The position numbers and the translations under genes were made by a program. Shown here piece after piece: positions 29,100 to 37,065 of a stretch of 59,149 nucleotides of DNA. The DNA is from CAZDCD01 sp964503885 (GTDB lineage: Bacteria > Bacteroidota > Bacteroidia > Bacteroidales > UBA10428): contig CAZDCD010000027.1 of assembly GCA_964503885.1 (NCBI GenBank), forward strand, positions 1 through 59,149, read 5' to 3'. The notes below the pieces were generated by a model, which made no database searches, was not told the origin of the DNA, and saw only the letters and a program-made list of their open reading frames with translations. Position 1 is the stretch's first letter. Each line of letters opens with the position of its first letter.

Positions 29100-29828
29100 T
29101 CAGCAATGATACCCAATAATCAGGTACCGAAAAGCCCATTTCCAGTTAAGTGAATAATGTTTCATCTGCACTTTTTGAAGCAGCATGTTTAGTTCGTTAA
29201 ACTTAAAAGCACGCAATATAGAAACAGGCCCATCATTCTTTGACAATGCAGATCCATTTAACAAATGGGTTATAATCTGAACACCAAAATATGCAATCCT
29301 GTTACGTTGTAAATCATTGATAACAAAACCGGTTTTGGTGTGAGATTTCAGATAGTCAAATAAATCTATTAATTCATCATCGTTCAGATGATGACAAAAC
29401 AAGGAGCAATGAACAATGTCAATTGTGTGAGTGGTTTTTAAATAATCACGGTAGTCGCTCACAATGCCGCTAATTTCAGAATAATCTTTACAATACGCTT
29501 TCATATACCGAATCACATCAATATTCTTATCCACGCCTGTTAACTTAACCTTATACCCGTTCTTTCTTGCCCAACCGGCAATGCGCTTCATCGCATCGCC
29601 ACTGCCACAACCCAGGTCAACAATGTGATATAGTTTATTTTTATCGGTGACTAATTTTTTAATTCCGTTCATCGTTATGTTGTGCCCGCCTAATATTCTG
29701 TTAATGAAATCGAGTTCGTGCAAATTTTGAATTAATAATTCTTTTGGAATGTCAGGAGCATCCAATAATTCGGACTCATACGATCGATATTTAAATTTAT
29801 CCGGCATGGGTAAGCATGGCAGTTTCAA
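29100..29828 (-). CDS. Class I SAM-dependent methyltransferase
   Basis: A 242-residue methyltransferase. Motif I VDLGCGSGD is near residues 69-77, the acidic residue of motif II is near TGVDKN, and the IDIVHCSLFCHHL stretch is typical of UbiE-like O/C-methyltransferases. Its start overlaps the end of the type III polyketide synthase by 32 bp, so the two are translationally coupled. By analogy with SrsB and BpsB it probably methylates the phenolic or pyrone product of the synthase. Substrate not proven. Confidence 0.82.
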   Translation of the reverse strand: MKLPCLPMPDKFKYRSYESELLDAPDIPKELLIQNLHELDFINRILGGHNITMNGIKKLVTDKNKLYHIVDLGCGSGDAMKRIAGWARKNGYKVKLTGVDKNIDVIRYMKAYCKDYSEISGIVSDYRDYLKTTHTIDIVHCSLFCHHLNDDELIDLFDYLKSHTKTGFVINDLQRNRIAYFGVQIITHLLNGSALSKNDGPVSILRAFKFNELNMLLQKVQMKHYSLNWKWAFRYLIIGYHC

Positions 29829-30897
29829 TACTTAATCCGGGACCAAAACCAATGGAAAATATTGTTTCATCTGGTTTGTGTTCAGCTTGCATGATCTCAT
29901 TTAACACAAACAAAATTGTTGGTGATGACATGTTCCCGTATTCATCCAATACTTTGTAAGAATACTGCAAATCGGTATCCTTCAGTTTCAATTGCTTTTT
30001 TATAGTGTCCAGTATCTTCTTTCCACCCGGGTGTATTGCCCATTTATCAATAGTGGATGGCGCAATTTTTAATTTTCTTCCTGCATTTAATACAATATCG
30101 TCTACCTTATCGCCAATAAATTCGGGGACTTTAGCATCCAGAACCATCTCAAAATTGACAGGTGTGATGTTCCATCCCATTAAATCTTTTCCTTTGGTAA
30201 GAAGCAGTGAATAAAATCCATTTATTACCATGCCTCCCTCGTAGTTCTGTTGTGCATTCGTATCAGAGACAATAACAACTGCTGCAGCCCCGTCACCAAA
30301 TATAGTATTTGATAATAAATTATCGTGATTGCTCTTTGGTTGAAAATGCAGGGTACATAGCTCCACACATACAATCAGAACTTTGGCATTTTCATCGGTT
30401 TTGGTAATCATATCACCAAATTTCAATGCGGGAAAAGCCGCATTGCATCCCAAAAAATTAATGGAGGTATGAAAGATATCATTGGGTAAATCCAATTGTT
30501 CGATGATTGCTGCGTCGATGCCGGGTGCATAGATTCCTGTGCAGGAAACTGTAATAAGGTGAGTGATTCCTATCTCAGCAATCGTTGTATTCAATTTGTT
30601 CAATGAATCCTGGATTGCTTCAATGGCAAGTGTAACTGCATGTTCTTTAAAGACATTTGACCTATCCTCAACGTTCGGAGGATATTGATTTCCATTAAAA
30701 AGAACGTGTTCCTGAAAATTATTACCAAAATCAGGAATAACCGAATAGCGGGTACTAATTCCGCTATAGTTGAACAATATTTTTAGTTTTCGCGATGCTG
30801 CAACATCATTATAGGCGGCATTCATAAAATCCAATATTGCACTTTGTTGTGTACCGTATTTCGGCACCGCCGTTCCAATGGAAATTATTTTGCTCAT
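29797..30897 (-). CDS. Type III polyketide synthase
   Basis: A 366-residue chalcone/stilbene-synthase-family homodimeric condensing enzyme. The catalytic Cys is residue 151 in FLGCNAAFPAL. The His is in WAIHPGGKKIL and the Asn is in EYGNMSSPTIL, so the Cys-His-Asn triad is complete. The GFGPGLSIE loop near the C-terminus is also present. It condenses acyl-CoA starters with malonyl-CoA to give resorcinols, pyrones or similar aromatics. The neighbouring methyltransferase and FAD hydroxylase resemble srsABC, favouring an alkylresorcinol or alkylpyrone. The prenyltransferase gene ends 2 bp upstream. Confidence 0.92.
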   Translation of the reverse strand: MSKIISIGTAVPKYGTQQSAILDFMNAAYNDVAASRKLKILFNYSGISTRYSVIPDFGNNFQEHVLFNGNQYPPNVEDRSNVFKEHAVTLAIEAIQDSLNKLNTTIAEIGITHLITVSCTGIYAPGIDAAIIEQLDLPNDIFHTSINFLGCNAAFPALKFGDMITKTDENAKVLIVCVELCTLHFQPKSNHDNLLSNTIFGDGAAAVVIVSDTNAQQNYEGGMVINGFYSLLLTKGKDLMGWNITPVNFEMVLDAKVPEFIGDKVDDIVLNAGRKLKIAPSTIDKWAIHPGGKKILDTIKKQLKLKDTDLQYSYKVLDEYGNMSSPTILFVLNEIMQAEHKPDETIFSIGFGPGLSIETAMLTHAG

Positions 30898-30899
30898 CG

Positions 30900-31763
30900 C
30901 TAAAACCAGGTAAAATGATTATTTAAAATAAGGATTAAAAAATACAGATTCATGCAGGTTGAAGTTAAAAGGTTCATGGTCATTGTATTCTCAAAATTTG
31001 CATTTGCAATATCCTTACGAACTTTGTTAAACCATATTGACAATCTGATAACAACAGGCAGAATGATTAACAAAAACAATAGTAAAGCTGTTTGCTGATG
31101 TTTTAAATTGAAATAATAAAATAAGAAGATGGTTGCTATTGAAAATAATATTGAAGAAAATATAAATGTACCGATATAACCGAGTTTGTAACTAATACTG
31201 ATCACCCCATCCTTTTTATCCGCTTCGTGCTGATATATTTGCGTGAGGGGATAAATACTGCCCATGAACAAACTTGCCACACTCATGCAAATAATGTTAT
31301 TGAGCGTAAAGAAATTTTCAATTGGCAAAGCAGTAATTGCGACTGATGCCATCATATAAACATATGCTCCCTGAAAAATAAATACTGTTAAGAATCCTCC
31401 GATTGCATATCTTTTTATTCGCAGTTTTCTGTAACTGTAAGCTCGGGAAATAAGCACAAATAGCAACACAAACAAAGAAAAGTAAGCAGAAACAAACAGA
31501 CCGGAAAGCACACCAATTATATCCAGTAACAATGTGGCATTATATAAATTTCCGGAAACTTTCGGAGGATGTTTTAAGCCACCAATACTGGTTTCGTCGC
31601 GATCCTGGTAACTGTTATACCCATTGCTTGAAGGAAAAATAAACAGGTGCAATATCACGAATGCAAGAACCGAGGTTTTCCAATTAATGGAATTTGCCTG
31701 ACTTAACGCAAATAAAAATACAGGCATTAAAAAAAACGAAAACGGCAATCTCAGATGCTTCAC
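30900..31763 (-). CDS. UbiA-family prenyltransferase
   Basis: A 287-residue polytopic membrane protein with about seven to nine hydrophobic segments. The first polar motif is NSYQDRDE (about 50-57) followed by SIGGLKHPP. The second is IYQHEADKKDG (about 175-186), the Asp-rich site that binds prenyl diphosphate through Mg2+. In the first motif the third Asp of NxxxDxxxD is not in the canonical place. It is first in the operon and ends 2 bp before the polyketide synthase, so its acceptor is probably the aromatic polyketide. This would make a prenylated phenolic lipid (meroterpenoid). That product is inference. Confidence 0.8.
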   Translation of the reverse strand: MKHLRLPFSFFLMPVFLFALSQANSINWKTSVLAFVILHLFIFPSSNGYNSYQDRDETSIGGLKHPPKVSGNLYNATLLLDIIGVLSGLFVSAYFSLFVLLFVLISRAYSYRKLRIKRYAIGGFLTVFIFQGAYVYMMASVAITALPIENFFTLNNIICMSVASLFMGSIYPLTQIYQHEADKKDGVISISYKLGYIGTFIFSSILFSIATIFLFYYFNLKHQQTALLLFLLIILPVVIRLSIWFNKVRKDIANANFENTMTMNLLTSTCMNLYFLILILNNHFTWF

Positions 31764-32212
31764 CGTGCTGTTATCAAACCATGATATGACGAAAATGTTT
31801 TTCGTTTTCTTTTCTTGTTGAACAAATTATATAGAGGTTTTGTTTGCTGACAGTCACTAATTCAGCAGATTTTTCCCAAAATTTGACTGGTTTTGCATTA
31901 ACCCTTCAATTTATTTCAGATTTCTTAAAATAACGGAATAATCTACTTCATATCCACTGACTTTTTTGAACACGTATGTTAAAATTGTTACAATGATGTT
32001 TTTCAGCGAACCGGATATTTTGACAAGATTGAATTCATCTAATATGAGCATGACTATACTCGCTCGATTTAGTGAGCGATAATGTAATGTTTAATAGTGA
32101 TGTCGTTTTGTAGGTTTTCAATACGATGGCATTTTTATCATCCTTTAACACAAGACATGGTAAAGTACATCAATGCAGGCAAATTTGTGCAAAGTATTAA
32201 AATTGTCCAAGG
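31764..32212. other. Intergenic region between divergent biosynthetic cluster and small membrane protein gene
   Basis: About 450 bp. It should hold the promoter for the prenyltransferase-PKS cluster (minus strand). It contains the inverted repeat at 32060-32079. A 68-codon plus-strand frame starting at 32097 runs through promoter site B and looks spurious. Nothing else is supported. Confidence 0.45.
32060..32079. promoter_or_regulatory. Inverted repeat, possible operator
   Basis: A 6-bp perfect inverted repeat, TCGCTC-N8-GAGCGA, in an AT-rich stretch. It has no T run, so it is not a terminator. The right arm TTAGTGAGCGA resembles half of TetR-type operators. It could control the divergent prenyltransferase/PKS operon. 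Weak evidence. Confidence 0.3.
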
Positions 32213-32276
32213 TGTGAATGATGTAACTCTTTTCCAGAAATATGTAATTGTTTTTAGAAAAGTTACGGCAACTTTG
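32213..32276 (+). promoter_or_regulatory. Shared direct-repeat promoter, site B
   Basis: Plus strand: GTGTGAATGATGTAA (distal half 32216-32226), 10-bp spacer, GAAATATGTAA (proximal half 32237-32247), then CAACTTTG at 32269-32276. Half-sites are 21 bp apart and the box starts 22 bp after the proximal half. The gene at 32300 starts 23 bp beyond the box. The distal half and following bases are nearly identical to site A. Confidence 0.75.
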
Positions 32277-32299
32277 CATTATTATTTAAACCAAAATTT

Positions 32300-32512
32300 A
32301 TGAAAACCGCAGGCATTATCATCTTGGTGGCAGGGTTGCTGATTACAATTTTCACGGGGTTCAACCTTACAACAAAGAAGAAAATAGTGGACGTTGGTAA
32401 ATTAGAAATTACCCGGAATAAAAATCATCGTTTAACCTGGTCACCGTTTATCGGAGTTGCAGTAATGGCAATTGGCGGAGTTGTATTGGTATACAATGCA
32501 AAAAGGAAATGA
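32300..32512 (+). CDS. Small two-helix membrane protein (70 residues)
   Basis: A 70-residue protein with an N-terminal membrane segment (about 4-24), a polar stretch VDVGKLEITRNKNHRLTW, and a second membrane segment (about 49-66), ending NAKRK. It resembles DUF3185-like small membrane proteins common near stress genes in Bacteroidota. It begins 23 bp after the -7-like box of promoter site B, giving a very short leader and good support that it is expressed. Function unknown. Confidence 0.75.
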   Translation: MKTAGIIILVAGLLITIFTGFNLTTKKKIVDVGKLEITRNKNHRLTWSPFIGVAVMAIGGVVLVYNAKRK

Positions 32513-32744
32513 TTATACCTGTCAGATAAAGAAGCGATCTGTTAAAGCTTTCCTGATCTAACAAATTGCAAACAGATTTATCATCATTAACTATCCTTTA
32601 TGCATGGGTGATTTACAGGGAAGATAATTAATCCCGGGGTCAGACAATAAAGCTGGAGGAATAGTTTTGAATATAGCTTTAATTTAACAGTCGCAGGGAT
32701 TTTATCTTTCTTACAATTTCTTTCTCCAAAAATGATTTCACCCA

Positions 32745-34328
32745 ATGAAAAGGAAAATATATTTAAAAATTTTACCCGGGATATTAATTTTTACGCTATT
32801 GATAAAATTTATCACAATAGCCTTTGTTGACCCGTGGATCGGGAAAAAAATAGAGGCAGCATTGAATGAAAAGAATAGTGCTTATTTGGTTGAAATAGAC
32901 AAGGTTCATATTTTAATGATTGCATCAGGAATAAAACTTGAAAGTATTACCATTTGCTCAAAACGGGAGCATGGAGGAGACCGGGATTTATACGGGGAAA
33001 TAGCGTCCATAACATTCAAAGGGATCAACCTCGTTAAAGTCCTGTTCAAACATGACATCGACATCAATAAAGTAACTATTTCCCATAGTATTATTAAGGG
33101 TAAGATTCCATTTTCACGGGAAGCAATACCGCCAATAATTTTGCCTTTGAACATCCGGATAGACAGAATACTCTTTGATAAAATAGACCTGGTGATTGAA
33201 GACACTGCGACAGCACTGTCTTATTCGGTAAAAGAAGGCGTTCTGAAAGCTTACAATTTAGAGGTTGAAAAACAGGATACATTATCCCCCTGCATCGTTA
33301 AACAATTTGATTTCGAAGCAGAAGAACTCGCTGCAGTTTCGGCTGATGGCATGTATTCGTATACAGCCAACTGTATTGACTATTCCACAACTGCAAATAC
33401 ATTAACGGTTGACACCTTTTCCATTCAACCGAATTATTCGAATTATGTTTTCACATCACGGTTTGAATATCAAACCGATCGGATTGAAGCCGGCTTCAGC
33501 AACATTTATGTTCACGATTTTTATGCTGCAGATTATCTCATATCAGGGAGCCTGATAAGTTCCTATATCGAAATCAGTAAAATGGATGTGAACGTTTTTC
33601 GTGATAAGCGAAAAGAATTCCGGCACGTAAACAAACCGGTATTCCAAAATATGATTTACAATTATCCCGGCGCTATTCAAATTGATTCAATCGGTCTTTT
33701 AAACGGAAATGTCACTTATATCGAACATGCTGAGGAGGCAAACGAGCCGGGAAGCATAAGCCTTAATGAAATCAATACTAAAATTTACAAAATAACTAAT
33801 GACACTATTTACAAAACAGAAAGCGCTTCTTCAGAAATTAAGGGTAATGCCTTGTTAATGGGAAAAGGCAGGATGACCATTTTATTAAAAGAAAGAATAT
33901 ACGACAGTCATAACACTTTTTCAATGAATGGAACCCTTTCAGGTATGGATGCAAATGAATTGAATCCTATGCTGGAGAAAAATGCTTTTATTTATGCCAC
34001 ATCCGGTAAAATAGATGCAATGAATTTCAGCTTTACTGCAAATAACGCTAAAGCAACCGGTAAAATGATCATGCTTTATCATGGACTGGATATCGCGGTT
34101 AAGAATAAACGGACGGATGATACTACTGCCTTTAGAGAGAGATTTATTTCATTAATTGTTAATAGAAAGGTGTTGGATTCAAACCCTGTTCCTGACGAAG
34201 ACGTGAGAGAGGGAATTATAGATTATGAAAGAGATCCTGAGAGATTTATTTTTAATTATTGCTTCAAATCTATCCTGTCAGGAATTAAATCCAGCCTTGC
34301 TAAAAATCCAAAGGAAAAAAAGAATTAG
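32745..34328 (+). CDS. AsmA/DUF748-like membrane-anchored protein
   Basis: A 527-residue protein with one N-terminal membrane helix (about 7-28). A beta-rich periplasmic region follows, beginning VDPWIGKKIEAALNEKNSAYLVEIDKVHI, which resembles the start of DUF748/AsmA-superfamily proteins. The C-terminus is basic (SLAKNPKEKKN). AsmA-like proteins act in outer-membrane assembly or lipid transport. The relation to TamB in this window is only at superfamily level. Placed as a single gene convergent with the proton ATPase operon; the 230 bp upstream holds no recognised promoter. Confidence 0.65.
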   Translation: MKRKIYLKILPGILIFTLLIKFITIAFVDPWIGKKIEAALNEKNSAYLVEIDKVHILMIASGIKLESITICSKREHGGDRDLYGEIASITFKGINLVKVLFKHDIDINKVTISHSIIKGKIPFSREAIPPIILPLNIRIDRILFDKIDLVIEDTATALSYSVKEGVLKAYNLEVEKQDTLSPCIVKQFDFEAEELAAVSADGMYSYTANCIDYSTTANTLTVDTFSIQPNYSNYVFTSRFEYQTDRIEAGFSNIYVHDFYAADYLISGSLISSYIEISKMDVNVFRDKRKEFRHVNKPVFQNMIYNYPGAIQIDSIGLLNGNVTYIEHAEEANEPGSISLNEINTKIYKITNDTIYKTESASSEIKGNALLMGKGRMTILLKERIYDSHNTFSMNGTLSGMDANELNPMLEKNAFIYATSGKIDAMNFSFTANNAKATGKMIMLYHGLDIAVKNKRTDDTTAFRERFISLIVNRKVLDSNPVPDEDVREGIIDYERDPERFIFNYCFKSILSGIKSSLAKNPKEKKN

Positions 34329-34407
34329 TAGAAGATGGTATCTATCTGATATGTAAATTTAGTTGGATTCCCCTTTCGGCGGTGCCCTCCGTGCAGTTTA
34401 CACCGGT

Positions 34408-37008
34408 TTATTTTGGGGCCTCGTCTTTCCTGATCTTTTTCTCCGCCTGAAGCCAGTCCTGAACTGCGTATCCTTCGCGGCGGCCGTGTCGCTCATATAG
34501 TTCATAAGCTTTACCGGATATCTGCGATGTCAAATCAGATGGAGTCCTTGTTTTAACCGGGTCGAAAATCCGGTAGGCGAGCAGTTTTAAACGGTCATTC
34601 AAGAGGAACCACGCTAACGCATATCCCCAAACAAAGAATGCCCAACCCCACCCGAGAGGTGTCATAAACAATCCGTAAACCGCTATCAACGTCGCCACGA
34701 TTTGGGTGCCGAGTACGGCTATCCATAAAATTTTGGCAGGACGTATGGTCCAAAACGGGCCTCGTGTGCGTGTAAGAAAAATTGTCAGATGCCCCGCCAC
34801 CGAAAGTTTCAGATACATCAATGTCTGGATGTGCTCACGGTCGAGATGAAAAACGCGTTCACCAAGATAAAACAACAAAAAAGCCGAAACGACCCCGATC
34901 ACGCCAAGTACTGTGGAAATTCCCAGCACCATGCGCATGTTCCATGCTTCAGGCTGGTTCTTATATTTAACGTTGTCATAAGCAATGGAAAGGATAGCGC
35001 CGTCATTGAGTAATGCCAGCATCACAATCATCACTGCGGTAACCGGGTAAAAGTTAAATACCAGTATCGACAACGTCATAAACAACAATACGCGTAGTGT
35101 TTCGGCGATCCGATAGATCGCGTAACTGTTCATCCGCTGGAAAATTTTCCGGCTCTCCTTTATCGCGTCGATAATCACTGATAAGCCTGGCGTCAACAAC
35201 ACAATAGCTGCTGCTGCGCGGGCAGCATCCGTTGCATCTGAAACCGCAATACCGCAGTCGGCTTTCTTCAGCGCCGGGGCATCATTTACTCCATCACCTG
35301 TCATGCCGACGATGTGACCATGTTTTTGCAAGACATCTACTATATGAAATTTATGTTCAGGGAACACCTGTGCGAAACCATCAGCTTTTACAATAGACTC
35401 AGCAACAGCCTCCGTTTCCTTCTTCTTTGAATCGCCCAGGCTGCCGGCATTGAGGATATCTGAACCCATTTTTAACTTTTTTGCAGTTTCTTTAGCGATG
35501 GCTAATGCATCACCTGTAACCATCTTTATTTTTACTCCCATATCCCGGGCAGTCTTTATGGTTGCTTCAGCGTCTTCCCTGGGTGGATCAAATAAGGGCA
35601 ACACACCGACAAATTGCCATTGGCCTTCTCCCTCTACCCGTGCCACACCCAACGAACGAAAACCGCGCTCTGCGAATTCATTGACAGCCTTATCGACGAA
35701 AGGCTTTACCTGTCCTGCATTAGCTGATAATTTCAAAATCACTTGAGGAGCACCTTTTGTCACCTTAAACTCCTTTCCGTCTTTACCCTTGATAGTGGCC
35801 TCAGTGCGTTTATGCACCGGATCGAATGGCTGGAAGTGAACCACCTCATAACCTTTTAATGAATCCTTGTCTTTCAGGCCGCCAAGAACGGCCAGATCAA
35901 TGGTATCATTATTATCCGCCCTTGATGCCAGCGCGCCGGTGAGAATGACTTCTCCTGCGGGGACATTATTCACGCTGAACGGATCACCCAGTGTCAGCTT
36001 GTTTTGAGTCAGGGTGCCGGTCTTGTCCGCACAAAGTATGTCCACGCCTGCCAATTCCTCAATGGCCACCAGTCGGCTCACTATTGCTTCTTTTTTGGCA
36101 AGCAGGCGGGCGCCGACCGCCATCGTCACCGACAACACCGTCGGCATTGCCACGGGAATCGCCGCCACGGTGAGTACCAGGGCGAACTGCAATGTGGTAA
36201 GGATCGGATCACCGCGGAAGATCGCGACACTAATAATCACCGCAACCAGAGCCACTGCAAGGATGATCAGATAATTGCCAATCTTCAAAACCGCTTTTTG
36301 AAAGTGGCTGACGGTGTGCGCTTCCTGAACCAATTGCGCCGTCTTGCCAAAGTAAGTGTTCGCACCCGTGGCATAGACCAGCGCGCCAATTTCACCCTGA
36401 CGGATGATGGAACCGGAAAACACTGCGTCTCCGGATTTACGCGAAGCAGGCAACGACTCACCTGTTAATGCAGACTGATCTACCTCCACCTCATCGCCTT
36501 CCAGCAATCGTGCATCCGCCGGTACAATGTCACCCAGACGTAAGCGGATAATGTCCCCCGGCACTAACTCACGAGCCGCCGGAGTTACCCATTTTCCGTC
36601 GCGTTTCACACGGGCTTTGACCGCCAGTTTCGCCTTCAGGGCGTCGATGGCATTGCCCGCCTCGTGTTCTTCCCAGAATCCTATTACGCCGTTGGCAATA
36701 AGTAAAAGGAGGATAATGAAAAAATCCGGCCAATGCCGGGCAATTGCCGAAAGAATCACAGCCGCTTCGATCATCCAGGGGATGGGTCCCCAAAAATAGG
36801 TGAGGAATTTCAGGAATGCATTGGTTTTCTTTTCTTCAATTTCGTTGGGCCCGTATTGGGTCAGCCGTTTCTCCGCTTCTGCCTCAGTGAGACCATCAGG
36901 TGATGTATCTAATTTTTTTTGCAGCTCCAGCATTGGAAGGGATTTTAGCCCGTCCTTCGCATTGGTCTTCGATTCGGGAGCAACGGGTTGGCTGACATGG
37001 TGTTTCAT
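34408..37008 (-). CDS. P3A-type plasma-membrane proton-efflux ATPase
   Basis: An 866-residue P-type ATPase of the H+-exporting P3A class. It has an N-terminal cation-ATPase domain, TGES near residue 187 (LTGESLPA), the phosphorylation motif DKTGTLT near 328-334, and GDGVNDAPAL in the P domain. About ten membrane segments are present. PMA1-type pumps extrude protons with ATP. It is last in the carbon/energy operon, 57 bp after phosphoketolase. Coupling it to acetate-producing genes suggests ATP from acetate kinase is spent on pH homeostasis under acid or energy stress. That coupling is inference. Confidence 0.9.
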   Translation of the reverse strand: MKHHVSQPVAPESKTNAKDGLKSLPMLELQKKLDTSPDGLTEAEAEKRLTQYGPNEIEEKKTNAFLKFLTYFWGPIPWMIEAAVILSAIARHWPDFFIILLLLIANGVIGFWEEHEAGNAIDALKAKLAVKARVKRDGKWVTPAARELVPGDIIRLRLGDIVPADARLLEGDEVEVDQSALTGESLPASRKSGDAVFSGSIIRQGEIGALVYATGANTYFGKTAQLVQEAHTVSHFQKAVLKIGNYLIILAVALVAVIISVAIFRGDPILTTLQFALVLTVAAIPVAMPTVLSVTMAVGARLLAKKEAIVSRLVAIEELAGVDILCADKTGTLTQNKLTLGDPFSVNNVPAGEVILTGALASRADNNDTIDLAVLGGLKDKDSLKGYEVVHFQPFDPVHKRTEATIKGKDGKEFKVTKGAPQVILKLSANAGQVKPFVDKAVNEFAERGFRSLGVARVEGEGQWQFVGVLPLFDPPREDAEATIKTARDMGVKIKMVTGDALAIAKETAKKLKMGSDILNAGSLGDSKKKETEAVAESIVKADGFAQVFPEHKFHIVDVLQKHGHIVGMTGDGVNDAPALKKADCGIAVSDATDAARAAAAIVLLTPGLSVIIDAIKESRKIFQRMNSYAIYRIAETLRVLLFMTLSILVFNFYPVTAVMIVMLALLNDGAILSIAYDNVKYKNQPEAWNMRMVLGISTVLGVIGVVSAFLLFYLGERVFHLDREHIQTLMYLKLSVAGHLTIFLTRTRGPFWTIRPAKILWIAVLGTQIVATLIAVYGLFMTPLGWGWAFFVWGYALAWFLLNDRLKLLAYRIFDPVKTRTPSDLTSQISGKAYELYERHGRREGYAVQDWLQAEKKIRKDEAPK

Positions 37009-37065
37009 GGTTGTATTTTCCTTCCTTTATTGAATTCCTATATAGGTATTTTCACTTTTCTGCTC

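Noticed and set aside
32097..32303. 68-residue plus-strand frame before the small membrane protein gene
   Set aside because: It runs straight through promoter site B and its -7-like box and overlaps the next gene start; not coding-like.
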